A stretch of DNA of 41,027 bases from Bondarzewia mesenterica. Lineage: Eukaryota > Basidiomycota > Agaricomycetes > Russulales > Bondarzewiaceae. The notes under the pieces are model-generated. The model made no database searches and was not told the origin of the DNA. It worked only from the letters and a program-made list of their open reading frames with translations. A program made the position numbers and the translations under genes. The stretch's first letter is position 1. Every line of letters begins with the position of its first letter. Below are positions 23,770-34,369 of this stretch, piece by piece. Location of the stretch: the NCBI GenBank assembly GCA_004802705.1, contig SGPL01000235.1:7435-48461 (forward strand). The letters run 5' to 3'.

Positions 23770-25471
23770 CTATTGCGCGCTGGGTATTGTTGCTGATGGG
23801 AGCCCATGCATCCGACGCCGATGAGCAGCGAGCGAGTCCTTGCGAGTGCAGAACTTGTTGCACACATCGCACTTGAACGAGGCGGGTTCGTGCGCCAAGG
23901 CTGTCTCGAAATGCCGCCCGAGGTCTTTCTCCCATCGATACCCTGTCCCGCATTCGATGCACCGGTAAGGCCTCTCTTCGTCGTTCTCGCTGCGCCCCTT
24001 CTTCGTCGCCCCGCCAGCCATCTTGTTGGCCTCGCGTCGGTTGGCGAGTGGTGCAGTGCTCGGTCCTCCATGGGGCACCTGCGAATTGTTGGGGAATGAT
24101 ACATCTACGAGATTGTCATTCTCGTAGATGTTCTCCCGCGATACGTATTTGTTTCGTCGGAGGGCATCAGCTGCCGCCGCTTGCCTTTCGACCCGAGGCC
24201 TAATGGCCCTCAAGCCCAGGGAGGCGACAGCCTTACCTTCCATGATCATCCGCCACGCTGACAGATACGTCTCACCAATCTCCGTCCCCTTCCTCGCGAT
24301 CTTGGGTCTCCTCTCTTCCACCTTGTCGGATTCCACCTCCTCGAGCTTCCGCTTTGATCTGCCTCGCGATCGTGAAGACGATGCGACCGGCCCATCCTCT
24401 CTGGGAAAGGTTCCTGTGGGGTGTGCGGGCTGCGGTGATATTGCCGGCACTTGGAATGGCGGCGGTAGATAGTGAGGGGCAGGGATAGATGGCGTATAGG
24501 AAGGGTCGGGGTAAAACTCCCCTGGCGATTGAATGGGAAGGCGGGGAACGGGTGTGGGCATGGGTATGGACGTCCCGCCGGCATAGAGGTTGGGATTGTC
24601 GCCGATCGGTGGATGAAAGTACGACGCGTCGAGAGCGAGGGCAACAGGATTGACATCGTCCGCGTCGTACGCCCTAGAGGATGTGTAGCCTGGGTGGCTT
24701 TGGCCCCGACTGTCGTAGAACGTTGGCGGCATGCCAAGCTGTTGGTGGGCCTCAGGATACGGTCGGTACTCGCGAGCGGGATGCATGCCCATCGACTGCT
24801 TTGAGCTCTGTAAGGTAAACATGGTGAGTGTCATCTTCTTCCAAAGATAAATTGATCAGCGTACGGTGTGGTCGTGCGGTGGTACCCCATCGCCAAATCC
24901 GACGGTGAGAGGGCCTTCTGTGAATTCGATTATGGAGTTCAGAGAACTTTCCTGCGTGGATGTATTCAGGAGATCCCCGAAGTTCTCTGGATGGATGAAA
25001 GTCTGAGGATCCTGTATTACGATGAGGTGAGCATCATTGTCTGTCAATAGAATATGGAATGATACTCACAACGCTCGGACGTTGGAATTGAGAGCTCGGA
25101 TTTGTGTTGGGAAACCACATCTCTTCTTGTCCCTGTTCGATATTTGAGACGAAGGAATCTCCTTGCGGCAAGGCATAGACGGCATCGTCCCAGTTGTCTG
25201 GGAGGATCAATTCAGAGTCCTGAGATCCCTGCGAAGGCAATTGAGGTGAGTGGCATACGACAAAAATCGAATTTAAATTTACCAGCGCGCTTGGGTCCTG
25301 CCTATTTCCATAGCTAGACCCCATGGTGGGACGACCGTCGTTATGTTCAAATCCGAGCATGAAAGAGTCGTCTAGCATGAGTTCCGTTAGGAGTTCGTCA
25401 TGAGTCTCTAAAAAAGTCGAGGCCGCTGAGGCCTGAGGGAGATGTAGCTGGAAGGTGGGGTCGTAAGACAT
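23770..25471 (-). CDS. C2H2 zinc-finger protein ZF-A, probable transcription factor
   Basis: Exons: 25471-25283, 25228-25070, 25011-24865, 24807-23770; 1533 nt, 510 aa. Two C-terminal fingers are visible: CIECGTGYRWEKDLGRHFET..H, with six residues between the zinc-binding His, and CDVCNKFCTRKDSLAAHRRR MH, with four. Before them lies a Lys/Arg-rich segment (RSRGRSKRKLEEVE, KIARKGTE) that fits a nuclear localisation signal. The N-terminal half is acidic and Pro/Gln-rich (LPDNWDDAVYALPQGDSFV), like an activation region. The first intron (25229-25282, 54 nt) has GT-AG ends but is also in frame and stop-free, so it may be retained. ZF-B matches in layout and sequence. Nuclear DNA binding is inferred from the fingers; targets unknown. 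Confidence 0.88.
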
Positions 25472-25573
25472 GGGCGACCGTGCACAGCAGAGAGTTCAGG
25501 TAGTTTTTTTTTTCGAACGCGAATGGGATGGGTGAGTGGGTCCTTGTTGATTATTTCTGTTCTCACTTCGCAC

Positions 25574-25580
25574 TTTTATA
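25574..25580 (-). promoter_or_regulatory. TATA box of ZF-A
   Basis: Read on the minus strand, TATAAAA lies about 100 bases before the ZF-A start. A TATA-like sequence is at the matching place before ZF-B, so the core promoter appears to have been duplicated with the gene. Confidence 0.5.
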
Positions 25581-26275
25581 TCACCCAGATAGACTGCCCG
25601 AGCGTTTTTGACTCCGCTCAGTTTGCGTCTGCATAGTGCCTCCATGTCGGACCCATGCTCTGCCGTATACGGATACCGATGGCGAGATGGGACATACGTT
25701 ATCTCGCAAGCGAGTCCTTACTTCTCTTCGGATGCTCTGATCTCACGCGCGAGTATTTTTGGGGTCAATATGATGCAGTGTAAAACGTGTTTGCCATCTT
25801 CTGCTGCGGGTCTTTCAGACTTTCACTCGGCGTATCGACCATATCTGGCCTTGTTTTGTTTTCATGATAGGTTGGTAGGTGAAGAAGCATCTGAGCATCG
25901 TCGACGGCGGATCTGCTCAGCGTGCCGCTCAATCCCTTTTATCGAGTGGCTTATGATCACGGATACATAGCATGCCACCGTTTTCGTACTTTCACACAAT
26001 ACCTCGGCGCCACTCATGTCAACAGCTCTGAGTGGCATTGCCTATCCTTTTTCTTTCCTGCTTTTGTATGAACTTAAAAAAAATTCCCAGACGGAAGCTG
26101 GACTTGGGACATGGCCATGGAGCGCAAGTCAGCGCCACCGACAGATTGACCGAAGCTCGAGGCGTAAGTGCGTTTTTACATGCGCGTTGTATTGTCCTCA
26201 TTGACGCGCGTGGCTTCAATGGCGAAGATCCGGATTATCGCAGCGTCTTCAATGTGATGGCCTGTCTTCGGGTCC

Positions 26276-27746
26276 AATGATGTGTGAGTATTCAGTTCCC
26301 CTGGTATCCGTGTCCGAGGTCTGATTTCGCAAGTCGACTCGTCTGCAATTCACACCTTGCCATATGGGTCAAAAGTTATAAACGCTGGCAATCGGGAGGC
26401 CCCTCTTTTTCCCGCCGAGGTCTGTCTTGTATTTCACAATGCACCAATTGAGCGAAATGCAGACCGATAGATTGGTCCGCGGGCTGGTCATAGACTTCTC
26501 GCTGTTGACTGTTCCTCAATTTTCGCACCCAATCATGACGACCCTTGTGATGCGAGTGCTGCCGTTGGTCACAAGCTCTCGAGTATGTACCACAGTACAG
26601 ATCATATTTCTGTGCCGAAAAAAAAAGTTAACACATCTGGGATTATTCGATACGGACTCTCGTTCGCGGCTCGACTTATTCATCCACCTCCGCGTGCGGT
26701 GATCTTTACTACAATTATTGGCCGCCCTCTCCAACATACTCACTGACTGACGGGTAACGATACGTGCGATTCGTACCACAGATCGCCCAGCATCCAGAGC
26801 GCACCTCGACGTCGGAGAAAAGGGCGCAGCAATTTAGTACAACCGCTATGTGGACGAGAGCTACACTATGATCGACACAAAGGAGCTCTACTAATTATCT
26901 CGAGCCGGGAGCTTCGAGCCCCCACACCTGCCAGTTTCGTCGCTCTAATAGGAGCATCGCCTCCCATACTCTTTTACCACACCCTCTCTCGCTCATTTTC
27001 TGATGATGATCCGTCATTGATGTCATGTCTGTCGTCGGCGTGGTCTGAGATTAGCACGCCCAACTCCGGAGGTATGACTCTGTCGTTGCTTTCGGGATGG
27101 ATGATTGTGGACACTAGAAAGTATTATCCGATTGGCTGTCCGAGGTGATCGACGCACCCATGTCCATGTCAAAGTAATATCTCACTGTTTTGTTTTATTT
27201 CAGTTTTATATTATGAATGGATTATCTTCCTGGAGCGACACTGCATGTTTTTGGACACTGAACAAACGATTCTGACGAGTCAATGGTCGCAATGAGGACT
27301 ACCTAAATGCCAACTTGTTCAACGCCTCTCGCCTGGAATGAGATGGTGGTTACGGGTGCTGTTGTTCTTATGTCAACCCATGTACCATTGCACGGGCCCT
27401 CTCCTGTTGGGAGAATTGGACAAGTCATACCAGTTATTCGCGTTGCGTTCTTTATGCGAAACTTTCAAACGAGTAGAATAAAACCTGAAAGTGAGCATAT
27501 CAGAATAACGAACCGTGACGGATGTCGTGCAAGAGGGGCGCCAAGTTGGATCGGGTTGTGGATCTTCTCCAATATTACCTTATTTGGTTACCCCGACATT
27601 TAATCCACATCGAGTTTCGTCCGAACTTGAATTCGTTTCCTCTGTTCTTTTTTTTTCATGTGGATTTTTCAGCCGTCCATTTATTATGCCGGCAGCCTAC
27701 ATAATGTCTCCCACACATCTTTCTTTCTCCCCTTCACTCCCGTTCC
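26276..27746. other. Spacer of the inverted duplication, left part
   Basis: No recognisable coding exons. The last 130 bases are C/T-rich and lead to the DUF6534 start, so the promoter of that gene should be near the right end. Short frames around 26427-26702 and 27307-27603 show no domain. Confidence 0.45.
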
Positions 27747-30289
27747 ATGGTTAATGTCCAGTCGACGCTGGGCGCGATCTTGGTCGGATGCCTTCTGGCT
27801 GTAGCGTACGTTCTCATTTCTTGTCGCTATGTGTCCTTCTGTCAGGCCTGATTAATGATTGCCGTCAATATCAAGGCTGTCGGGCCTCGTCTCCGCCCAG
27901 ACAGTTATTTACTTTTATGTCTATCCTCATGACCCGCCACGCATCAAATGGACCGTATGCAAACTCTCGTGACTGTCTTGAACACTTTGAAATCATTGAC
28001 ACGATCGCCTAAAAAGGTTTTCACTGTTTGGTGAGCTTAATAGAGATCGTCTTCTTCTCCATTCCTATGCGCTTACGTTGTGACGATACAGGGCTCTGGA
28101 TGTAATACACGTCGTCTTGGTAGTTGCTGCGACCTGGAACTATATCATTGGGAACTACGGAAATGCAGAGATAGCGGATCGTATAGCGATGTGAGCTTCT
28201 TGAAATTTGATTCAACTAGCGCAACTGATTTACCGTTGGCATGCGACTCAGTCCCATCGCGGTATGTCATTCTCGTTCTTTTCACAATTCAGTCGGCGTA
28301 TCATGTCTCACCGTGCTAACAGATAGGTGTTGCTATTACGGTCAGTTTTACGTGTGGCCCAATGTTTTGACTCTGAATTCGAGACGCACTCATCTGTTTT
28401 TTCCTCAGGGCTTCACCGGATGCATACAGCAAGGGTGAGTACTGCCCATTTCTTGATGAACTCTTCGTCCCTGCGTATTCGGATTGTGTTCTAAGCACAC
28501 CCCAAGCAGATTCTTCACATACAGAATATACAGGCGTACTGTGTCTTATTTTTTTCTCCTTCCTTTAAAACTAATCACATACGTGATGTATTTTCACGCG
28601 TACAGTGGGCAAGAACTGGTTTGTTGTGGTGCCGCTGGTATGTAACCGATCACTGAAACTGTTATGGTGTCCACATACCAAATGACCTTCTCATTGCACA
28701 GGCCGCTTTGTCCATAATCCGTCCGAGTACGTTCGTTTCTCTGCTTACTATTTTGTCTAAATTTTGCTGACCGTCCAATTCCCCCCCTCCGTGCTTAACA
28801 ATCCTGCTCGATTTATAGTCGCTAGCATCAGTGAGTCAAGTTTGAATTTATTACCGGAAAATTCATGAACCAATAGAATTTCTTCATCCTCAGTCACTGC
28901 TGTTGAAATGTAAGCTACCCTCCGCCAAGCGTTCGCGAATTGTGATCGAACTCGAGCGTGTTACAGGGGCCGCCTCAAAAGCTTTGCCGTCATCAGGGAC
29001 AAATTCGCCGTATGTATCCCACCCTATAATTCTTTTTCTGCAGTACAGTATTCAGCCCCCTTGTCGTCGTCCCGCCTTTGACAAAACAGTGGTCGATTTC
29101 GCTCGGCCTCGGTACCTCCTCCGTACTCGACGTCATCCTCTCCACCACACTTTGTGTGTATCTCCGGAGCAGTCGGACAGGCTACGGGACTCCGTGAGCT
29201 GCTCAGCCCTTATAATTCTCTCTCGGCTTCAGGCTCATGTTTTTTCACTCAGGATGGACCGGGTCGTTAACATGATCATGATATATACTCTGCACACCGG
29301 CATCCTGACTTCGTGCGTGGAACGTGCCTGCCCTATATCTAGCTCATCTGACTCAATTTTGCACTTGTCAAAGCACGACAACCGTCGCAACTCTGATATT
29401 TGTGGGTTCAACTGCAGCGCCTCTTCTTCCTGCCGAACATCCTGCTGACCCTTGTCTTCTTTTTTTTTTTTCAAAATTATCAGTGGCTTGCTCTGCCGAC
29501 GAACCTCGTGTATCTTGCCCTGTACTCTGTCATCAGCAAGCGTGAGTAAGATCTTCTCTATTTATTCCCCTGTCTAATCCATCCATCCGCTCGCTTACTG
29601 AACATGAAAAAAAAACGGGGAAAACGAAAAACACGTATATTGGATAGTACACGCCAATTCGCTTATCGCAACGTACGTCAAACCTAGTTTCGCTACTCCC
29701 TTTACCCCTTCGATCTCAATTTGTTTTTCACAACTTTCGTACATCCTTGCAGTCTCAACACTCGCAAGATCCTGCGCCAAAGCTCAGAATATGAGCATGA
29801 TCTAACCCCAGTAAGCCCAGGTGCGTTGGGTGGTAACACACGGAACTCTCGGAGGCCGTCTGTCCTGCGGTTCACTGCAGTGGCTATGGTGAGTCCATCT
29901 GACCCTTGATCCAGAGTAAGATATCCTCTGACACGTCTTGAATTCCCGATTCTTGCGACGAATTTGCGACACATTGCGTACGGGCTACTCTTCTCTATGC
30001 TGCCTTCGCGTTGCTTTGTCTCGGATGTACAGCATCCTCTGCATTCGCTGGCGGAACACCCCGCCGGCGGGAACGTTCACAGCATCAGCGTACGTTTATC
30101 CAAACTCTCTCAGTCATCATAGCTCACTGTCACATTTTCTATGGGTTGTTGAATCAGTTGGACGAGAATGCTCAGAACTCTGCCAAGTTCCACGACGTGG
30201 AGGCAGACGCAGAAGCGGCGGAGCAGAAGAACGCGGATGACGAGTCGTGGGTCATGACGCGGCGCGAGCGGCACGGTCAAGTCTCTTAG
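27747..30289 (+). CDS. DUF6534-type multi-pass membrane protein, about 21 exons
   Basis: Exons: 27747-27805, 27876-27954, 28017-28030, 28092-28190, 28252-28261, 28323-28340, 28409-28434, 28510-28535, 28606-28637, 28702-28726, 28819-28830, 28894-28909, 28967-29009, 29090-29193, 29253-29312, 29374-29401, 29484-29541, 29648-29672, 29753-29888, 30033-30089, 30158-30289. All phases agree: 1059 nt, 352 aa, the usual size of this mushroom family. Visible features are MVNVQSTLGAILVGCLLAVA, VIYFYVYPHDPPRIKW, WALDVIHVVLVVAATWNYII, GFTGCIQQGFFTYRIYRLGK, SLGLGTSSVLDVILSTTLCV, YTLHTGILTS, and the closing family motif SKLHANSLIATLNTRK before a hydrophilic tail. About seven membrane segments are expected. 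The function of DUF6534 proteins is unknown. The splice choice for the exon ending 29888 is the least certain. Confidence 0.85.
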
Positions 30290-30854
30290 GTTATGTCTGA
30301 TCTCTGGCGTTTAACTGCTGAGCCCGGGGGAGGGGACAGCGGCATGTCCGGGCAGTTGTAGTGCTTTGATGAAGCCTTTTTTCTTCTTTTACGAACATTC
30401 ATTACACTTCCCTACCAGCGAGCACAGAGCGTCTTTCTGCATCTCGGTTGAGCCAATGAGGATTTATTATCATATACTACTCACCACACACGTATGGATA
30501 GCCCATCTCATGAAGGTCAGTCTCTGCTTTTTTATGCGCGGACAGAGAGGACCTATCGACTTTCTCACCTGCTGAGGTCTTGTAAACCGCGATACGCGTT
30601 TCCTTAGACATCTTTGTAGATTTGATTCCCACATCGTATAGAGATCGACCACGCGGTACAAGGAGCTGTTGAGAAGACGCACTTTCCTTGCGCTCTTTCA
30701 CGTCAAAATCCACCCTCATTTCCTTCTGACCTTGGGCGCCAAGAGGTAATCCCGTTCATCGTCAATAATGGCATTCATTATCGGGACAAGAGCAACAAGC
30801 ACCAATCCGACTTTCCGCCATCGTCGACGTATACCAGCTGCAAGTTGACACCAC
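30290..30854. other. Spacer of the inverted duplication, right part
   Basis: Follows the DUF6534 stop codon. It contains a protein-like stretch on the minus strand, listed separately, and otherwise no supported gene. Confidence 0.4.
30477..30767 (-). pseudogene. Possible coding remnant, minus strand
   Basis: Two adjoining minus-strand frames look protein-like: MNAIIDDERDYLLAPK (from about 30767) and, from 30719, a frame containing LLVPRGRSLYDVGIKSTKM then SKETRIAVYKTSAGEK and AETDLHEMGYPYVCGE. The frames are out of register unless a short intron or an indel joins them, and a GTGAGT donor follows the last stretch. I recognise no family. It may be a fragment left in the spacer. Confidence 0.25.
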
Positions 30855-31006
30855 GGACACCAAGCCATGAATCGAAAAGAACCATAGTGACCATATATCA
30901 GATGTTGTTTGATTGGCTTAGGCTAGGCTTAGGCTAGGCTTAGAGCCTCTCAGCCAATCAAACAACATCTGGCATGGTTCCGACGGATTCATGGCTTGAT
31001 GTTCCC
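30855..31006. mobile_element. MITE-like inverted-repeat element, copy 2
   Basis: The core is a perfect 20-bp inverted repeat, CAGATGTTGTTTGATTGGCT at 30899-30918 and its complement at 30952-30971. Between them is a small direct repeat of TAGGCTAGGCT. Imperfect inverted arms extend outwards: CAAGCCATGAATC on the left and GATTCATGGCTTG on the right. No coding capacity. It matches the copy at 11585-11781 and is better preserved. It sits just inside the right arm of the zinc-finger duplication and has no counterpart that I can see by the left arm. Confidence 0.75.
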
Positions 31007-31855
31007 TCTGTGAAACCCCTTCGCACACAGCCCAATCTCCAATACCACGAGCTACCACGAGTCAGAAGCCGTCATTTTGACCCATATTGAGAGCTGCATT
31101 AGGGATGTGATCCGTAGACGGGTCGGCTTTGAATGCATGGCCTCGTACACGAGGGCCAGGAACAATTGGCCAATGACTCGTTTTGGTTCCGGAGACAAGC
31201 ATCGGATGCCAATCACTGATGGCGTTGCGATGATCTGGATCTTCGCCATTCAAAGAAACGTGTTAGTCCAAGGGGACAATACAACGTGTACGTTAGTACG
31301 TACTTACGCCTCGAGCTTCGGTCAATCTGTCGATGGCGACGACACATGGACCATGCCCATATTCCGAGTCTAGATTCGTCTGACAGTCCATTATCTAATT
31401 CAGAAAGCAGGATGGAAAAAGAACGTGCAATCCCACTCCGATTTGTTGGTACGAGTGGCGCTGGGGTCTTTGTGAGTGCACAAAAGATGACACATTATCT
31501 GCAATTTCAAGTCGCTTGTCGTATGGCTGAGCGCCTGTGGCTCGCCATCCAATGCACTCAGCTCCTGGATACCTATCGAGTCATCATGAAAACGAAAAAT
31601 GCCCGATATGGTCGATACGCCGAGTGAAAGTCTGAAAGACGCGCAGCAGACGATGGCAAACACGTCGTACACTGCATTCTATGAACCCCAAAATACTCGC
31701 GCGTGAGATCACAGAAGCATGGACTCGCTTGGGAGATAACGTATGGACCATTTCGCCATCTGTGTTTATGCACAGCAGAGCATGGGTCCGACATGGAGGT
31801 TCTGTGCGGACGCAAACTGAGCGGAGTCGAAAGCTCTTGGGTAGTCCTTCTGGGT

Positions 31856-31864
31856 TATATAAAG
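31856..31864 (+). promoter_or_regulatory. TATA box of ZF-B
   Basis: TATATAAAG lies about 95 bases before the ZF-B start, at the place corresponding to the ZF-A TATA box. Confidence 0.5.
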
Positions 31865-31955
31865 TGCGCTAAGTGAGAACAGAAATGAGAATAACAAGGA
31901 CCCACTCACCCGATCGAACAATACTTCCTGAACTCTCTGCTGTGCACGGTCGCCC

Positions 31956-33629
31956 ATGTCTTACGATCCCACTTTTCAGCTATACCCCCCTCAGGTCTCA
32001 ACAGCCTCGACTCTTTTAGAGACTCATGATGAACTCCTAACGGAACTAATGCTAGGCGACTCTTTCATGCGCGGGTTTGAATATGACGACGGCCGTCCCA
32101 CCATGGGGTCTACCTGTGAAAGCTTGCAGAACCCGAGCGCGATGGTAGCTTTAAATTCACTTTTCGTCGTAGGATCTCAACGCCACTCACCTCACTTGCC
32201 TTCGCAGGGATCTCAGGCCTCTGATTTGCTCATCCCAGACAACTGGGATGATGCCGTCTATGCCTTGCCTCAAGGGGATTCCTTCGTCCCAAATATCGAA
32301 CAGGGACAGGAAGAGATGTGGTTTCCCAACACAAATCCTAGCTCTCAATTCCAACATCCGAGCGTTGTAAGTATCATTCCATATTCTATTGATAGATAAT
32401 GATGCTCACCTCATCGTGATACAGGATCCTCAGACTTTCATCCATCCAGAGAACTTCGGAGATCTCTTGAATACATCCGCGCAGGAAGGTTCTCGTAACT
32501 CCATAGTTGAATTCACCGAAGGCCGTCTCGCCGTCAGATTTGGCGATGGGCTGCCGCCGCACAACTACACCGTACGCTGATCAATTTATCTTTGGAAGAG
32601 ATGACACTCACGATATTTACCTTACAGAGTTCAGCGCGGCCGGTGGGAAGGCATCTCGCTCACGAGCATCAACCATACCCTGCGATCCACCAACATCTTG
32701 CCATGCTGCCGAACTTCAATGACAGTCAGGGCCAAAGCCACCCTGGCTACACATCCTCTAGGGCGTACGACGCGGACGATGTCAATCATGTCGCCCCCGC
32801 TCGCGGCGCGTCGTATCTTTGTCCACCTGTCGGCGACAGTACCAACCTCTATTCCGGGCAGATGCCCATGCCCATACCCATTCCACGCCTTCCCATCCAC
32901 TCTCCGAGGGAGTTTTACCCCCGCGCGTCCTATACGCCGTCTGTCCCTGCCCCTCATTACTCACCGCCGTTCCAAGCGCCATGCATACCACCACAGCCGC
33001 CCGCACATGCCGCAGGTAGATTCTCAAGCGAGGGTGATCCGATCGCATCGTCCTCACAATCGCGAGGCAGATCAAAGCGGAAGCTCATCGAGGTGGAATC
33101 GGATGAGGTGGAGGAGAGGAAACCCAAGACGGCGAGGAAGGGGAGGGAGAATGATGAGACGTATCTGTCAACGCGGCAGACGATTATGGACGGTAAGGCT
33201 GTCGCATCCTTAGGCTTGAGGGCTATCAAGCCTCGGGTCGAAGGGGAAGCGGCAGCTGATGCCCTCCAAAGGAACAACCACAAATCCCGGGAAACCATCT
33301 ACAAGAGTGACAATCTCGTAGATGCGTCATTTCCCAACAATTCGCAGATGTCGCACGGAGGGCCAAGCGCCGTACCACCCGTCAAGGACCTCAAGGCCAA
33401 CCAGGAGGCTAGCAGGGCGACCAAGAAGGGGCGCGGCAAGAGCGATCAAGAGAAGCCTCACCGGTGCATTAAATGCGGACATGGATTCGAAAGGTCGAAC
33501 GACCTCAAGCGACATCTCATCACCGTGGTGGTACACCACCCCCGCTCTTTCCAATGTGTCCAGTGCGGCAAGTTTCTTAGCCGCAAGGACGCGCTTAGTA
33601 CCCATCAGCGCACGCAGCACGGTTTATGA
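31956..33629 (+). CDS. C2H2 zinc-finger protein ZF-B, paralogue of ZF-A
   Basis: Exons: 31956-32144, 32208-32366, 32425-32571, 32628-33629; 1497 nt, 498 aa. The first three exons have exactly the same lengths as in ZF-A (189, 159, 147). Two C-terminal fingers are intact: CIKCGHGFERSNDLKRH with a long His-His gap, and CVQCGKFLSRKDALSTHQRT QH. A basic nuclear-signal-like segment (RSKRKLIEVE) and the acidic motif DNWDDAVYALPQGDSFV are shared. The protein ends soon after the second finger, about nine residues earlier than ZF-A. The open frame, both fingers and all splice sites are preserved, so both copies are probably functional. The first intron (63 nt) is again in frame without a stop. Probable nuclear DNA-binding protein; targets unknown. 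Confidence 0.88.
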
Positions 33630-34369
33630 GCGACGGTCGCTCATATTGTGCAAGGGTATGAGGGAGGGCAGGTGGGGGAATGGGAGTCGATGAGGAGATC
33701 ATCTGTGCGAGTCTGCGAGAGAGGCCATCGATGAGGACTGGAAGAGAGCGAAGGACGGCCGGGGCCAACCGCACCGGTAATGGACCAATCATTTTATTTG
33801 CACATTTTCTTTCATTTTATTTCCTTCTACCTCCCCGATGTTTTTATCCATCATTTCTAGATGTTCTGTACATAAATTCTCCTTCCATCGTTTTCTGTCA
33901 TCGTTTCCTGTGCCAGCTCCTTTTACTCGAATTATTATGACCGCTTCTCTGATCTCGTCGATACTTCACTACACGGTCTTGAACTTCCACACGTCGATAA
34001 CTTAATAGCTTTCGCCTCGAGCCCCATGGGCAGGAGGGGGGGACAATGATGATATTATGACTATTATCGTCGTGGAAGAAGAGAGGATGAAAAAAGGCGC
34101 AAAGTGAACGAAAACTTCTGTGGTTGATGAAGAATGCCTTCGCAGGCGGGCGGCGTCCAGATTCACTTGGTATGGGCTGCAGCCTGCCTCCAAGATACCA
34201 CGATAGACCGACAAGTCATCAGGACAACAATCTTTAGATTTACAGAGTCAGGAGGCAGGCAGCTTGACGAAGATGCCAGCCAACTGCACGTTAATCGCTC
34301 GCAGATCGAAGGGCACTTGCGTGCGTGCTCAGCAGGGCTGATGTCAGGTGAAAATTAAGATTACGCGTC
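33630..34369. other. Intergenic between ZF-B and the ZF-C pseudogene
   Basis: Contains the 3' side of ZF-B, including a hairpin across the ZF-B stop codon, and a T-rich stretch near 33780-33930. No recognisable gene. The promoter and first exons of the ZF-C copy are not detectable here. Confidence 0.4.

Larger units (their letters stand above)
23770..26275 (-). repeat. Left arm of an inverted segmental duplication
   Basis: This arm holds ZF-A and about 800 bases of its upstream DNA. Read on the minus strand it matches 31190-33629 on the plus strand through all exons and introns and far into the promoter. Examples are the shared stretches ATTGACCGAAGCTCGAGGCG (26143 area; reverse complement near 31315) and TCCATGTCGGACCCATGCTC (25651 area; reverse complement near 31780). 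Outer and inner limits are estimated by eye. Confidence 0.85.
31190..33629 (+). repeat. Right arm of an inverted segmental duplication
   Basis: Plus-strand arm with ZF-B and its promoter, matching the ZF-A arm in opposite orientation. By eye the upstream parts are close to 80-85 percent alike, similar to the exons, so the duplicate was copied as a block rather than as a spliced message. Confidence 0.85.

Noticed and set aside
30720..30850. YVDD-like string on the minus strand suggesting a reverse transcriptase
   Set aside because: Only four residues match; no other polymerase motifs are nearby.
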